Assembly (NCBI GenBank): GCA_902799745.1
Contig: CADCBQ010000005.1
Coordinates: forward strand, 1-64,000
Direction: 5' to 3'
DNA from: Fibrobacter succinogenes
Lineage (GTDB): Bacteria > Fibrobacterota > Fibrobacteria > Fibrobacterales > Fibrobacteraceae
DNA length: 64,000 nucleotides
Shown here in pieces: positions 53,170-63,200 of the stretch. Every line of letters starts with the position of its first letter. Position 1 is the stretch's first letter. The position numbers and the translations under genes were made by a program. The notes beneath the pieces were generated by a model. The model was not told where the DNA came from. It made no database searches and was given only the letters and a program-made list of their open reading frames with translations.

Positions 53170-53379
53170 ATGAAAAAACTCCTTCTCCTTCTTGCTTTGT
53201 TCATCTGGGCTGGGTGCTCAGATGATAGCGGATCCTCCGTTAATGCTAATGGTTGCCGCAATAAAAAGATCACTCGTGATGAAGTTTGTGACTGGACAAA
53301 TTCTAAGTATGATGCTAATGCTTGCTGGCAACTTGATGAAGCTAACAGATCTTCCATGACCATTGAAGTTTGTGACTAA
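53170..53379 (+). CDS. Small lipoprotein, 69 aa
   Basis: Signal peptide LLLLLALFIWAGC with lipobox, then SDDSGSS as in the other lipoproteins of this window. The mature protein is about 50 residues with four further Cys (NGC, EVC, NAC, EVC), so two disulfides are likely. Its own TATAAT (53144-53149) and an RBS GAGG are upstream. Function unknown. Confidence 0.7.
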   Translation: MKKLLLLLALFIWAGCSDDSGSSVNANGCRNKKITRDEVCDWTNSKYDANACWQLDEANRSSMTIEVCD

Positions 53380-53394
53380 TTTGATAAAGATTTG

Positions 53395-53958
53395 TCAATT
53401 AGTCTGCCTCTCCCTACACATCTCAAAAATCTCAATCCCTTCCTTGACGAAATCACTAAGCTGTACATGCAGCCTGGGGTCGTCAGGAGGGAGCGGCTTT
53501 CTGCCGTTTAGAAAGGTCATCATTTCTTCATCGTAAGTAGTGACGGTTTCTTGCTGGTTGGTTTCGTTATTGCGAATAAACCAGTGTGTTTCGCTTGTGT
53601 CAACGTCACAAAACGCAGCTTCGATAAGTCGGCTGTAGTTGATTTTATTTGCGAGCATAAACTTAAGCGGCTTAAAACCGGTTGCTTTATAGCTAATGCT
53701 TGCTATAGACAAAAAATACAACCCTTTAAGGTCTTTGCACTTTTTTTCTGCGTTGCCATAAATGACGTTTCTCGGTATAAAACAACCGTCGTCATCATAA
53801 CTCGAAACCATTGCGTATTCCGGATTGTCTAAGAAGGATTTTTCGCCTGGCATAGAGTGTTCGGTGCCTTCCGGCAAATCCCTAAGCAGATTGTACAGCT
53901 TGTCGATCTCGGCTTTGCGTGCAATAATGACATCAACTTGTGAATGGCAGGCGCCCAT
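53395..53958 (-). CDS. Hypothetical protein, 187 aa
   Basis: Soluble protein from ATG 53958 (AAAGGA 9 bases upstream; the longer frame from 53997 lacks an RBS). Begins MGACHSQVDVIIARKAEIDK. A helix, then SFLDNPEYAMVSSYDDDGCF and a conserved-looking KLMLANK-like hydrophobic strand (FMLANKINYSRLI). No recognised family. Convergent with the small lipoprotein, 15 bases away. Confidence 0.6.
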   Translation of the reverse strand: MGACHSQVDVIIARKAEIDKLYNLLRDLPEGTEHSMPGEKSFLDNPEYAMVSSYDDDGCFIPRNVIYGNAEKKCKDLKGLYFLSIASISYKATGFKPLKFMLANKINYSRLIEAAFCDVDTSETHWFIRNNETNQQETVTTYDEEMMTFLNGRKPLPPDDPRLHVQLSDFVKEGIEIFEMCRERQTN

Positions 53959-54075
53959 TGTCAATATTCCTTTTTTATAAGATTGATTGTTTCCCACAGA
54001 TAATATATTTTAAATATATGACAAATAATTACGTATTTGAAAATAATTTAAACCACCCGAATTGTGTGACTGTAT

Positions 54076-54098
54076 TTGTCGCGTTATGCTCCTATATT
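54076..54098 (+). promoter_or_regulatory. TTGTCGCG/TATATT promoter element, copy 3
   Basis: TTGTCGCG at 54076-54083; TATATT at 54093-54098, once more 11 bases after TTGTCG. Serves the DUF285 gene at 54156. Confidence 0.55.
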
Positions 54099-54155
54099 GT
54101 TGATTTGCGATGAGGTTTTTCTCATCGCGACAATTTTTAGAATAGGTGCTTACTT

Positions 54156-54917
54156 ATGGCAGATATTGAACATCCCAAAATTATTGCGAAAGACCGTGAG
54201 CATTTGATGCGGCTGATTAGTGAAACTATCCAGAAAGAAGGGCCGAATTGCAACCTGAATTTTATCGATGTGTCCGGTCTCGATGATTTGAGTGGCGTAT
54301 TTTCTTACCCAAATCAGAATTTCAATGGCGATATTTCTCAATGGGATGTTTCGCATGTGACGAACATGTCGCACCTTTTCTTTAACTCGCAATTTACCGG
54401 TGATATCAGTCGCTGGGATGTCTCCAATGTGACGGATATGTCAAGCATGTTTGAGAGAGCTGCTTTTAATGGTGACATAAGTCTTTGGGATGTATCTAAT
54501 GTTGAAAATATGCATGCGATGTTTCTGAATTCCCAATTTACGGGTGATATCAGTCAGTGGGATGTGTCTCGCGTAACGAACATGTCGCACCTATTTTGGA
54601 AATCACGATTCAATGGCGATATCAGTCACTGGAACGTGTCGAACGTTGTTACAATGTATGGGCTTTTTGTTTATTCGCAATTTAATGGAGACATAAGCCA
54701 ATGGAATACGTCCCTTGTGAGGGATATGGCCTTTATGTTTCTATGTTCCCAATTCAACGGTGATATTAGTCAATGGGATGTGTCTAGCGTAACAGATATG
54801 TCCTGGATGTTTTGGAAGTCTCAATTCCGCGGCGACATATCTCGATGGAACGTTCCTGAAGAAGCGAATATGAAATTAATGTTTTATGGATCACCCCTTG
54901 AGTTGGAAAATCTTTGA
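54156..54917 (+). CDS. DUF285 (BspA-type leucine-rich-like) repeat protein
   Basis: 253 aa. After a 45-residue N-terminal region it consists of eight 25-residue repeats, each of the form F-x-GDISQWDVSxVTNMSxMF (for example at NGDISQWDVSHVTNMSHLF). This is the DUF285/BspA repeat, usually on surface proteins of Mycoplasma and gut bacteria or in phage islands. There is no signal peptide or lipobox here, so it is either cytosolic or exported without a classical signal. The last repeat diverges (NVPEEANMKLMF). RBS AGGTG. Confidence 0.87.
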   Translation: MADIEHPKIIAKDREHLMRLISETIQKEGPNCNLNFIDVSGLDDLSGVFSYPNQNFNGDISQWDVSHVTNMSHLFFNSQFTGDISRWDVSNVTDMSSMFERAAFNGDISLWDVSNVENMHAMFLNSQFTGDISQWDVSRVTNMSHLFWKSRFNGDISHWNVSNVVTMYGLFVYSQFNGDISQWNTSLVRDMAFMFLCSQFNGDISQWDVSSVTDMSWMFWKSQFRGDISRWNVPEEANMKLMFYGSPLELENL

Positions 54918-54954
54918 CAATCCTTTTACAAAATCTCCTTGTTTTTCGATAATG

Positions 54955-54984
54955 TTTATGCGTATATTGGTATATATGCATAAA
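54955..54984. repeat. Near-perfect inverted repeat
   Basis: TTTATGCGTATAT (54955-54967) and ATATATGCATAAA (54972-54984) pair with one mismatch around a TGGT loop, in front of the zinc-ribbon pair. It shares TTTATGCGT with promoter elements 1 and 2. Operator or promoter part is possible. Confidence 0.45.
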
Positions 54985-55008
54985 TAAAACGCCAAAAGAG
55001 ACGAAAAG

Positions 55009-55057
55009 TGGTAAAAAACGGCATTTTTCGTCAAAATGGTGGTAAAAAACGTCAAAA
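55009..55057 (+). repeat. Direct repeats before the zinc-ribbon pair
   Basis: TGGTAAAAAACG occurs at 55009-55020 and 55040-55051, and CGTCAAAA at 55029-55036 and 55050-55057, so a unit of TGGTAAAAAACG plus CGTCAAAA is repeated in staggered form. It lies in the leader of the 55070 gene. Confidence 0.45.
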
Positions 55058-55069
55058 AAGGAGATTTTT

Positions 55070-55789
55070 ATGTCCCAAATCGTTAGGGAAGGGTTCGCTC
55101 AGTTCTGCAAGCGCCAGCAAGAAGGCGTCTCGCTCGTGACGGATGCCATTAACCAGGAGGAATCGGAGCAGAAAGCTTACTCCGGGTGGCTCGAAAAGCG
55201 GCAGGAACGCAAGCGCAAGTTGCTGTACCAGGAGCTTGACTTGATTCTTCGCCACAAGAGCGAAATTCTCGCGATGCCCCGGTACGCAGATATCGATGTC
55301 CATTACGCATTGAGCGGATTCGTGGGTTATGCCAGGGCGTCGACCCGGTGGGAACTGCTTTTCGGTAGTTCTTGGGTGATTGTCAACTTGGGGCTTGCCT
55401 CGCTCCTGAAAATTTGGGAACACGAACAGTTCCAGGTTAAGTGCGATTGCGGCGGGACAGCGTACATCTACAAGTTCGGGGGCTCGCCCGGTTCGGGAGC
55501 GAGTTACGCTTCGGCATTCTGCCCTCACTGCAAGCAGGAAATCCACGGTATCAAAAACCGTTCGCCTTGGACGTATTATCACGTCGCTACGGACGCCTTT
55601 ACTGCAGACACCACCAGGTTCGTCGAGAATTTTTTGGACAAGTGGAAGATTGCGAACGAAAAGTATCAGGAAAACCTGAAGGACGAACACCGTAACCCGC
55701 GTACGCAGCCGGTGCATATGCTCCGTGGCGATGATGCGCCCTGCGGCATCGAAACGCTGATTCAGGAATTGCGTCTCAAGGAGGTATAG
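55070..55789 (+). CDS. Zinc-ribbon-like hypothetical protein, paralogue A
   Basis: 239 aa. A charged N-terminal helix (SQIVREGFAQFCKRQQEG, then EKRQERKRKLLYQELDLIL), then a segment with hydrophobic patch (SWVIVNLGLASLLKIW), then CDCGGTAYIYKFGGSP ... CPHC, a C-x-C and CPxC pair that could bind zinc. RBS AAAGGAG. The next gene is a diverged copy, 2 bases behind the stop. Codon use is G+C rich, unlike the DUF285 gene just upstream. Function unknown. Confidence 0.72.
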   Translation: MSQIVREGFAQFCKRQQEGVSLVTDAINQEESEQKAYSGWLEKRQERKRKLLYQELDLILRHKSEILAMPRYADIDVHYALSGFVGYARASTRWELLFGSSWVIVNLGLASLLKIWEHEQFQVKCDCGGTAYIYKFGGSPGSGASYASAFCPHCKQEIHGIKNRSPWTYYHVATDAFTADTTRFVENFLDKWKIANEKYQENLKDEHRNPRTQPVHMLRGDDAPCGIETLIQELRLKEV

Positions 55790-55791
55790 TT

Positions 55792-56439
55792 ATGTCCGTA
55801 AAAATCCAGGAAGGTTTTGCACTGTTCAGCAAGCGCATGGATGCGAAGGCGTACATCGAGGGCGAAGATGAAACCCTCGACAATATGGAATCGCAAAAGA
55901 TTCTCGAAATCAAGAGGGAACGCGACGAACGTAGGCGCAAGTTGCTGTTCGACAATCTCGATTTGATTTTGCGATACCGGGACGAAATCATGAAAACGCC
56001 GCGGTATGCAAAGATCGATGCGCATTACGCGTTGCGTGGTGGCGGCGCCTATATTGGCCCGATTGCGATGCAGAGAAGATTCTGTGCCGCCGGGGTTCCG
56101 GTGACGGTGGGCGTCACGTTGGGCTCGCTTCTCGAGATCTGGGGAACGGCAACGTACAAGGTGAATTGCAGTTGCGGCAATACCGCCTACATCCGCTCCT
56201 TCGGCGGCTCGCCGCTTACGGGGATGTCTGTCGCGGGCGCCATTTGCCCGCATTGCAAGAACGAAATCCACGGAATCCGGAGCAGGCCCTTTGGCGATTA
56301 CGTTCGGCAGGTGATGAACGCCCTCGATCGCGAAGAGGCCGCAGTCTCGCAGGCGTTTACCTCGGGGGTGTTCGGCAAACTGAGTGAGCAGTGCAGCTTG
56401 GAAAAGATGATTTCGGAACTGAAGTTGCGGGAGATTTGA
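55792..56439 (+). CDS. Zinc-ribbon-like hypothetical protein, paralogue B
   Basis: 215 aa. The same plan as paralogue A: KIQEGFALFSKRMDA start, ERRRKLLFDNLDLILRYRDE, a hydrophobic patch (VTVGVTLGSLLEIWG), then CSCGNTAYIRSFGGSP ... CPHC and a closing EKMISELKLREI. The duplicated genes are translationally coupled (AAGGAGG before ATG 55792 lies inside paralogue A). The repeated helix, patch and CxC/CPHC suggest a two-subunit or membrane-proximal complex; inference only. Confidence 0.72.
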   Translation: MSVKIQEGFALFSKRMDAKAYIEGEDETLDNMESQKILEIKRERDERRRKLLFDNLDLILRYRDEIMKTPRYAKIDAHYALRGGGAYIGPIAMQRRFCAAGVPVTVGVTLGSLLEIWGTATYKVNCSCGNTAYIRSFGGSPLTGMSVAGAICPHCKNEIHGIRSRPFGDYVRQVMNALDREEAAVSQAFTSGVFGKLSEQCSLEKMISELKLREI

Positions 56440-56464
56440 CAAAATGCCCGTTTTGTGCGATAAT
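56436..56464 (+). promoter_or_regulatory. Promoter of recC-recB
   Basis: TTGACA (56436-56441), a 17-base spacer and GATAAT (56459-56464), a near-consensus promoter. The TTGACA overlaps the stop of paralogue B. An inverted repeat ACAAAA-N6-TTTTGT lies in the spacer. TGCCC-N5-GTGCG in the same place resembles, with one extra base, the LexA box published for Fibrobacter (TGCNC-N4-GTGCA as I recall it). Confidence 0.72.
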
Positions 56465-56502
56465 AGATATTAGAACAATAATCGAGTAACTATATTCTTA
56501 CC

Positions 56503-59500
56503 ATGCTACACTTGAAATTTGCCCTGAATCTGGAACATCTCGCTGACGAGATGATTGACGCCATTTCTGAAAAATGGAAAGACCCGTTCAATGCGCCGGT
56601 CGTGATATTCCCGGATCCGAAACTTGAACAGTGGTTCCGCTTGCGTTGGATGAAAAAAAAGGGTGTACTTGCTAACCTGAACAAGAGCACCATTGACAGG
56701 TTCCTGTTTGATATTTTGGTGGGGAATAATAATTCCAGGAAGAAGCTGACAGCGGATATGCTGCGCAATGTGATTCTTGCGTATTTGATGAAAAAAGGTA
56801 GCGATGACAAGTGTAACTACGAATTGCTTGATGCCGAAGTGACGAGGTATCTGCAGGTTGAGTATAAAGAAGAAAATGGATCCGTAAGCTACAAACTTGA
56901 TGAAAACCACTTGTTTGACTTCGCCAGTAAAATGGCGTCGTTGTTCTTGGAATACGAAACGAGCCGCCCAAAAAACTTTGCCGATAAAAATGTAGGACTG
57001 CTTGACAAGTGGGCTCAGGGAGCAGGTGAAGATTCGTTGTTTTTTGCAGAAAGCATTCGTGATGCTGAACGTAAAAAGACTGTTGAGAATCGTGAAAAGT
57101 GGCAACGAAAGTTGTATTCCGCTATATTCCATGAACCTGGCAAAGGCGAAGATTCCTTGCTGACCAAGGTTTTCCATGCGATTTCTGCGGATAAGAAAGA
57201 AAGCGTCGGCTTGGAATATTTGACGATTCCTTATCTTTATAGCGAATGCGCTAAAAGTGGTGCTCCGAATTTTTACCTTGAAAAGCTTCCGAAAGATGAA
57301 AACAATAATCCTCTCCCGATTTTTATCTTCGGGCTTTCTGGTATGGGACAGTTTTACCGTGTCATTCTAGAAAAGTATGCGGAAAAGTATTCGGTTTTTG
57401 CTTACATACAGAATCCGTGTATGGAATTCTGGGAAGACGTAGATGCGTCTAGCAAGCGGACGAAGTGGACTTCGACGAATAAGGTGTGGTCCGTTGAAGC
57501 AGACGTCCAAGAAAAAATGAAGGTCGGCTACGACGAAATAGAAGAAAACGATATCGACGACATAAAGGAAGATATTGCCGATAACGAAAATGACTTGCTG
57601 TGTAATTGGGGTCGCAGCGGTCGCGACAATATTAAGCTTTGGTGTCAAGCGACGAATTACGATTTCGACTTTAGCGATAAAGGCTTTGCTTTCGGAGAAC
57701 CCGGTTCCAAGACGCTTTTGAAATTGGTGCAGGAATCTGTTACCAAGAGAATGAATGCTAAAAAAATCAAAAGTGATGAACTTTGGAAAGATTTTGATGG
57801 GACTAAGGTTGGAAAAGAGGATTTGTCCCTTACGCTGACAGGGGCTCCGACAAAAATTCGCGAAATTGAAAACCTTCATTCACAGATTTGTAAGCTGCTG
57901 CAGGGCAATGCGTGCGTGAATGACATTTTGGTGGTGTCGCCCTGTTTAGATGATTATCGTACGGCTATCCAGAGTGTGTTTGATCAGACTCCCCAAAAGA
58001 AAACGGATGCAGGCGATGATACTAACGGCTATTTGCATGTCCCGTATGCCATCGTGGATTCTCCTGCCAAGAGTTCGCTCACCGAAAGTGCTCTGGAGAG
58101 TTTGTTCGCGGTCATGAGCGAAGGCTCTATTTCTAGACCGGCGTTTTTCAGTCTTGTGCGCAATTCCGTGGTGCAGCAAGCCCGCCATATCAGCGATGAT
58201 GAGGTTGAAGCGTGGCAGAATTGGGTCGTAGAAACGAATACCTATAGAACTCGCGGTGAAGACGAAAAGGCTAAAAATGACTGGATCCATGCGGTTCGTC
58301 GTTTGCTATTGGCTCAAATGACGAAGAATGTGGTTCAGTTCGAAGGTAAAATCATGCCGTTCTCGGATATGGCGAGCGGTGACAAGGCTTCGCTTTGTCG
58401 TTTTGTAGAATGTATCGATGTGTTGCAGGCTTGGATTTCCTTCGGGAAAAAGAAACTGACCAAAGACAATCTGATGTCTTTGAAAAATAAACTGAATGAA
58501 TGGCTTTTGTTGCAGGATGTTCCCGATGGTTTCAAAAGCGAATCCATTGTTTATAGTCGTGTCAGCGCGGCAATCGACGAACTTGATTACCAGTTCAAAA
58601 CGGGACTTGATGAAATTTCATGGAATATTGTGAAACAGACCTTGTTGACCGAAGCTCGCGGCACGGAATATAGCTGTGGTAACTTGTTTGTCAACGGAAT
58701 TACGTTCATGAAGTATGCCCCGAATAGGATTATTCCTGTGAAGCACGTATTCTTTATCGGGGCAGATAGTGTTTCTTTTCCAGGGGCAAAGCAACGCAAT
58801 ACGTTGGATTTGCGCAAGTCATGTAATCCGTGGCCTGGTGATGAATCTCCGGTTGCCCGTAACCGTTATGGATTCCTTTGCCAGTTGATGAGTACGACTG
58901 AAAGTTTCCGTATCAGCTATGTGAATAAGGATATCAAGAAAGATGCGGAACTCTATCCGTCGACCGTGGTGAGTGACATTAAGAAGTTCTTGAGTGACGG
59001 CGGCTTTAAGTGGGAAGAAATCCAGCTGACGCTAGATGAAAAACGCCGGTTTGATGAACTGTTTACGCCGAGAAGCTTGCGCAATAAGGTGGCGTATGTC
59101 AATATGATGAATCGCGCCGAGCGTGTCGATGCGGAGCAGGATTCCGGAGAGTGCTCGCAACAGATTGCGACGAAGGCTCCCGAACGAGTTTCTATAAGTC
59201 AGTTGGCGAAATTCTTGAAGGATCCTTTCCAGTTCAGAATCAACAGAATGCTTTCTGAAGACGATGAAGAAGATGTAGAAAAGGAATCTTTCGAGCCGAT
59301 CTGTCTGGACAATTTAGATTGCCACATTGTCTTGAAGCGAAAACTGGAAACCGAAATTTTCGGTCAAGAATCTGAAGAGGCCGCCTTCAAGGAAGATTTT
59401 GAACTGAAGGGAACGATTCCCGAAGGCTTTTACGGCGAAAAAACTTGGAAAGCGATTGATGCAAAAGGTGAAGCGTTTAAAAAGAATCTGGATTCGAAAG

Positions 59501-60213
59501 TCTCTGAACTTCAGAAATTCTGGAAGAGCAATGTCGTAGCCTTATTGCCGCTGAAACGCTCTAATGGGCAGAATTGGAATCTTACGGGGACACTTGATTG
59601 GTGTAACTCTGAAAACATCTCGGATGTGAACGAGCTTCTTGTATTCAGTTCTTCGGAATACGCCCCTAAGGATATGGGCATAGACAAGTTTGTGGCTCCG
59701 TATATTGAGGCGCTGCTGATTATTGCCGCAGGTGGAGGCGCAGAATGCGGTGAGGCGAAGAAAAAAGTGAAGGTTTCTTTGTACTCCTGCAAGTCCTTGC
59801 AAAAAAAAGCTGTTGAACCTGCGCAAAAAGAGATTTGCGTTACCCAAAGTAAAGCCATGGATATGTTGAATAGGATTTATGACTACGCTTTTGGAAATGA
59901 AGAAAATGGCATATCTCCCTTTAGCAAGGCCGTGCCCATCGATTTGCTGAATTGGCCCTCTAAAGATGAGGAAGGCGATATTTATGCCTTCAGGGATAAA
60001 TTGCTGGGTAGCTATGGCCCATGGAGCTCCTTTAAGAAAAAGACCTTGTTCGACGTGACGAAGGATGTCGGTTTTAAGGCGGAAGATTTCCAGAATTCGC
60101 CAGAAGAAACAGAGAATAAGGAATCTTGGAAGTCTGCAGTCGAATTGATGCGAGGTTTCTTCCCGGAAGGATTCCTGCCTGAAGAAGAAAATGCAACTGA
60201 TGGTGATGAATAA
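56503..60213 (+). CDS. recC: Exodeoxyribonuclease V gamma subunit (RecC)
   Basis: 1236 aa, close to the usual RecC size. The N-terminal helicase-like domain has FPDPKLEQWFRLRWMKKKGVLAN, the RecC equivalent of the Walker region, without a functional ATP site. The body holds PIFIFGLSGMGQFYRVIL, later AIVDSPAKSSLTESAL and VFFIGADSVSFPGAKQRN (motif of inactivated SF1 helicase), and a C-terminal nuclease-like fold that lacks catalytic residues (expected in RecC). It recognises chi and holds the enzyme together. A second -10-like TATATT lies 6 bases before ATG 56503. recB starts 10 bases behind. Confidence 0.9.
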   Translation: MLHLKFALNLEHLADEMIDAISEKWKDPFNAPVVIFPDPKLEQWFRLRWMKKKGVLANLNKSTIDRFLFDILVGNNNSRKKLTADMLRNVILAYLMKKGSDDKCNYELLDAEVTRYLQVEYKEENGSVSYKLDENHLFDFASKMASLFLEYETSRPKNFADKNVGLLDKWAQGAGEDSLFFAESIRDAERKKTVENREKWQRKLYSAIFHEPGKGEDSLLTKVFHAISADKKESVGLEYLTIPYLYSECAKSGAPNFYLEKLPKDENNNPLPIFIFGLSGMGQFYRVILEKYAEKYSVFAYIQNPCMEFWEDVDASSKRTKWTSTNKVWSVEADVQEKMKVGYDEIEENDIDDIKEDIADNENDLLCNWGRSGRDNIKLWCQATNYDFDFSDKGFAFGEPGSKTLLKLVQESVTKRMNAKKIKSDELWKDFDGTKVGKEDLSLTLTGAPTKIREIENLHSQICKLLQGNACVNDILVVSPCLDDYRTAIQSVFDQTPQKKTDAGDDTNGYLHVPYAIVDSPAKSSLTESALESLFAVMSEGSISRPAFFSLVRNSVVQQARHISDDEVEAWQNWVVETNTYRTRGEDEKAKNDWIHAVRRLLLAQMTKNVVQFEGKIMPFSDMASGDKASLCRFVECIDVLQAWISFGKKKLTKDNLMSLKNKLNEWLLLQDVPDGFKSESIVYSRVSAAIDELDYQFKTGLDEISWNIVKQTLLTEARGTEYSCGNLFVNGITFMKYAPNRIIPVKHVFFIGADSVSFPGAKQRNTLDLRKSCNPWPGDESPVARNRYGFLCQLMSTTESFRISYVNKDIKKDAELYPSTVVSDIKKFLSDGGFKWEEIQLTLDEKRRFDELFTPRSLRNKVAYVNMMNRAERVDAEQDSGECSQQIATKAPERVSISQLAKFLKDPFQFRINRMLSEDDEEDVEKESFEPICLDNLDCHIVLKRKLETEIFGQESEEAAFKEDFELKGTIPEGFYGEKTWKAIDAKGEAFKKNLDSKVSELQKFWKSNVVALLPLKRSNGQNWNLTGTLDWCNSENISDVNELLVFSSSEYAPKDMGIDKFVAPYIEALLIIAAGGGAECGEAKKKVKVSLYSCKSLQKKAVEPAQKEICVTQSKAMDMLNRIYDYAFGNEENGISPFSKAVPIDLLNWPSKDEEGDIYAFRDKLLGSYGPWSSFKKKTLFDVTKDVGFKAEDFQNSPEETENKESWKSAVELMRGFFPEGFLPEEENATDGDE

Positions 60214-60223
60214 GGAGCTTTTT

Positions 60224-63200
60224 GTGAATATGGAATTACAAGATTTTTCTCTGAATGACTTTGATACGAATCAAAGCCTGTATATTGAAGCTTCTGCAGG
60301 AACGGGTAAAACATACACCATTCAGTTGATGGTCGCAAAGATGATCGCGGAAGGGACGCCGCTCAAAAAGATTCTGATCGTGACCTATACCGAAAAAGCG
60401 GCAGGCGAGTTGAAAGACCGTATCCGCAAGAAAATTGTCGATGTCTTGACGAATCATCGAATAGACGAAAAGTCTGCTCCTTTAAGTGATGAGCAAATTG
60501 AACGCTTTGAGCAGGCTTATCGAGATGTAGACAACGCCTCTATTTTCACCATCCATTCCTTCTGCCAAAAAGCGTTAAAGGAATATGCGTATGATGCAAA
60601 CCGCCCGTTTGATATGGGGATGGTTGACGACGCTACGGTAGAAGATGTCGTGGATAAATACATACGCGATGAATGGAAGGACGATGAAGTATTCCAAAGG
60701 CTTTTGAGTAAAGATGGCGTAGAAAAGTATACGGGCGCGATAAAGAAGGAATTTATTTCTGCCGTTAAGATGTACAAGGGGAAAGATGGTGATTCTGAAA
60801 TTGTAAAGCCGGAAGATTTTGTAGAGTGGACTGATTTCGTTATTTCTGAGAAAGACGCCAAAACCCTTGTGGAAAAATGTGACTTTAACAGCCTAGATAA
60901 TTTCAAGGAATTTAAAGATAAGTTCAACTTGTTGAAGGAAAAGTATAGCGATAGAACTTACAAGGCTTCGTATGGAAAGACCGTCAATAAAGTGAAAACG
61001 GAAGTGACAGAAGACTTCTCTGTTGCAGATTTGATTGCGAAAATAGAGAATTGGGACAGCTCTCAAAAAAATCCGTTCACGCCTGCACAAGTCGGCGGAA
61101 AATTGGAAGACCTATCGGAAGACGAATTTAGCGAAACGCTGAAGTATATTTTCGAAAAGTCGAAGAAGTTGGACAAACTTCAAGATGCCATTTCTGCTTT
61201 CCTTGAAAAAGATCTCGTTGAAAAGAGATTCAAGAATGAGCAGACACGCAAGCTGTTCGATGTATGGCAATCGAAAAAAGCCGAGAAAAAGGTTCAATCC
61301 TTTGACGACATGATTCTCTTTGTTCACAAGGCAGTCATGAGTGGTGACGGCTCCCTGAAAAAGCATCTGCGCTTACAGTATAAATGTGCGATTATCGATG
61401 AATTCCAGGATACAAACCAGATTCAATGGGATATTTTCAAGACGGTGTTCCTGACGGATAATGTGACGAATAACGCTGTAGAAGGACGCTCGATTATCGT
61501 GGTGGGCGACCCGAAACAGTCTATTTATAGTTTCCAGAGTGCCGATGTCAATGTGTATAAGAAGGCTATAGGTGAAATAAAGAATGGACGGCGCCTCAAG
61601 TACAATTATCGATCCACAAAGGGAATTATTGACGGTTGCAATGCTTTGTTTGCCGGCCGTTTCTTCAAACCTGCAGAAGGCATGAAGAACCTTGTGGATT
61701 TCAATAAATCTGAAGTTCCTGAAGAAGATAAAAGTAAAAAGGCGAACCCTGAAATAGAGGGGAAACCGACCTGTTCAATGTGGGTGAGTGCCAAAGATAT
61801 TGATGAAAATCAATACGCCCAAATGACTGTCGCTCAAATTATTGATTGGTGCTCTTTTGTCGGCGAAGGAGAAAACCGCAAGACCAAATTGCAGGTCTTT
61901 GACAAGAATAATCCTCAAACGCTTAAGGATGTGACGTTTAATGATTTTGCAATTCTTGCGCATTCCCGTACAGAAATGGATGTGTTCAAGTCGTATCTGC
62001 GTCAGGCGGGTGTCCCGTACAGTCATTACAAAGAGAAAAATCTCTTTAAGAGCCGAGAGTGTCATGAATGGATTGCGCTTCTGGGGGCGCTAAGTGTATC
62101 CGATTTTTCGGGCTGGAACCGTCGTTATCTGAGCGAAGCTTTGATTACGGATTTCTTCGCCGTGAAATTAGACCAGGTCGAAAGCCAGTACTATGACAAT
62201 CCCGATAATTTGGAACGCAAAAAGCTGAATGCTTGGCGTTTGCTCGCCTTGAAATTCCGCTATGCAGAAATGTTGGAGCGCATTTATGAAGACACTCAGA
62301 TTGATGTGCGCTTGACTGACATTGCCAAGTTGCAAGAATTGGCAAAAATTCGCCAAATCGGTAACTATGTCGTGGATTATCTTTATAATCATCGCTGCAG
62401 CTTGGAAGATATGGTTCGCCATTTGGAAGGACTTGCTCGTTTTGCCGAATCGACAGATGACGAAAATGGGGACTTGATTGAAAAAGGCTTCGATAGTGAC
62501 TGCGTCCAGATTATGACAATCCATGCGTCCAAGGGCCTGGAATTCCCGGTAGTGATTTCTGCAGCCGGATTTAAGGGCTACTATGACGGCTTTGGCGGTC
62601 CGTACCTATTCCATAAAGACGATGATATTTTCATGGGCTTTGGTGATTTTGCCAAGAAATCGCGTAAGCGTGAAGAACTTGAAGAATGGAAACGCCTCTA
62701 TTATGTAGACTTTACTCGTGCCTCGTCCATACTTGTCTTGCCGAGATTTGGAAAATGGAAAGATAAAGATGGCTTTGTCAAAGAAGAATTCAAGTTCCTT
62801 CATGCGGCAATAGATTCGTTCTGCAAGTCTGGATGCGAGTATGCGACTTTGAATGAAGACGGTACACTAATTTGGGATCGCAAAAAACTTCTGGATAAAA
62901 CAACAGAAATTCTAAAAGAAAACAATAAAGAGCTGGAAAATGTTGGCGAAATTGCCGAGGTAAAGGCGGCTCAGCAGAATGCGATGTCTGCTTTGCAGAA
63001 CGCCTTGCCGGGCAAGGCGATTCTCCAGTATTCATATTCGTCTCTTGCGGGCCGTGTCGATTCGCCGATTGAAAATGTGGATGGATCCAATACCGACCCT
63101 GATGGCAGTTACGATCAGGAAGTTCCTGAACAGGCAAAGCCGAAGGGAATTGACGATGAAGTAATTGTATTCTCTGAAGGCGAATCGCTCCAGCCGGAAG

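Noticed and set aside
54300..54917. Regular ~75-base repeats that might suggest a CRISPR array
   Set aside because: The repeats are in-frame codons of the DUF285 protein with varying bases, not identical repeats with unique spacers.
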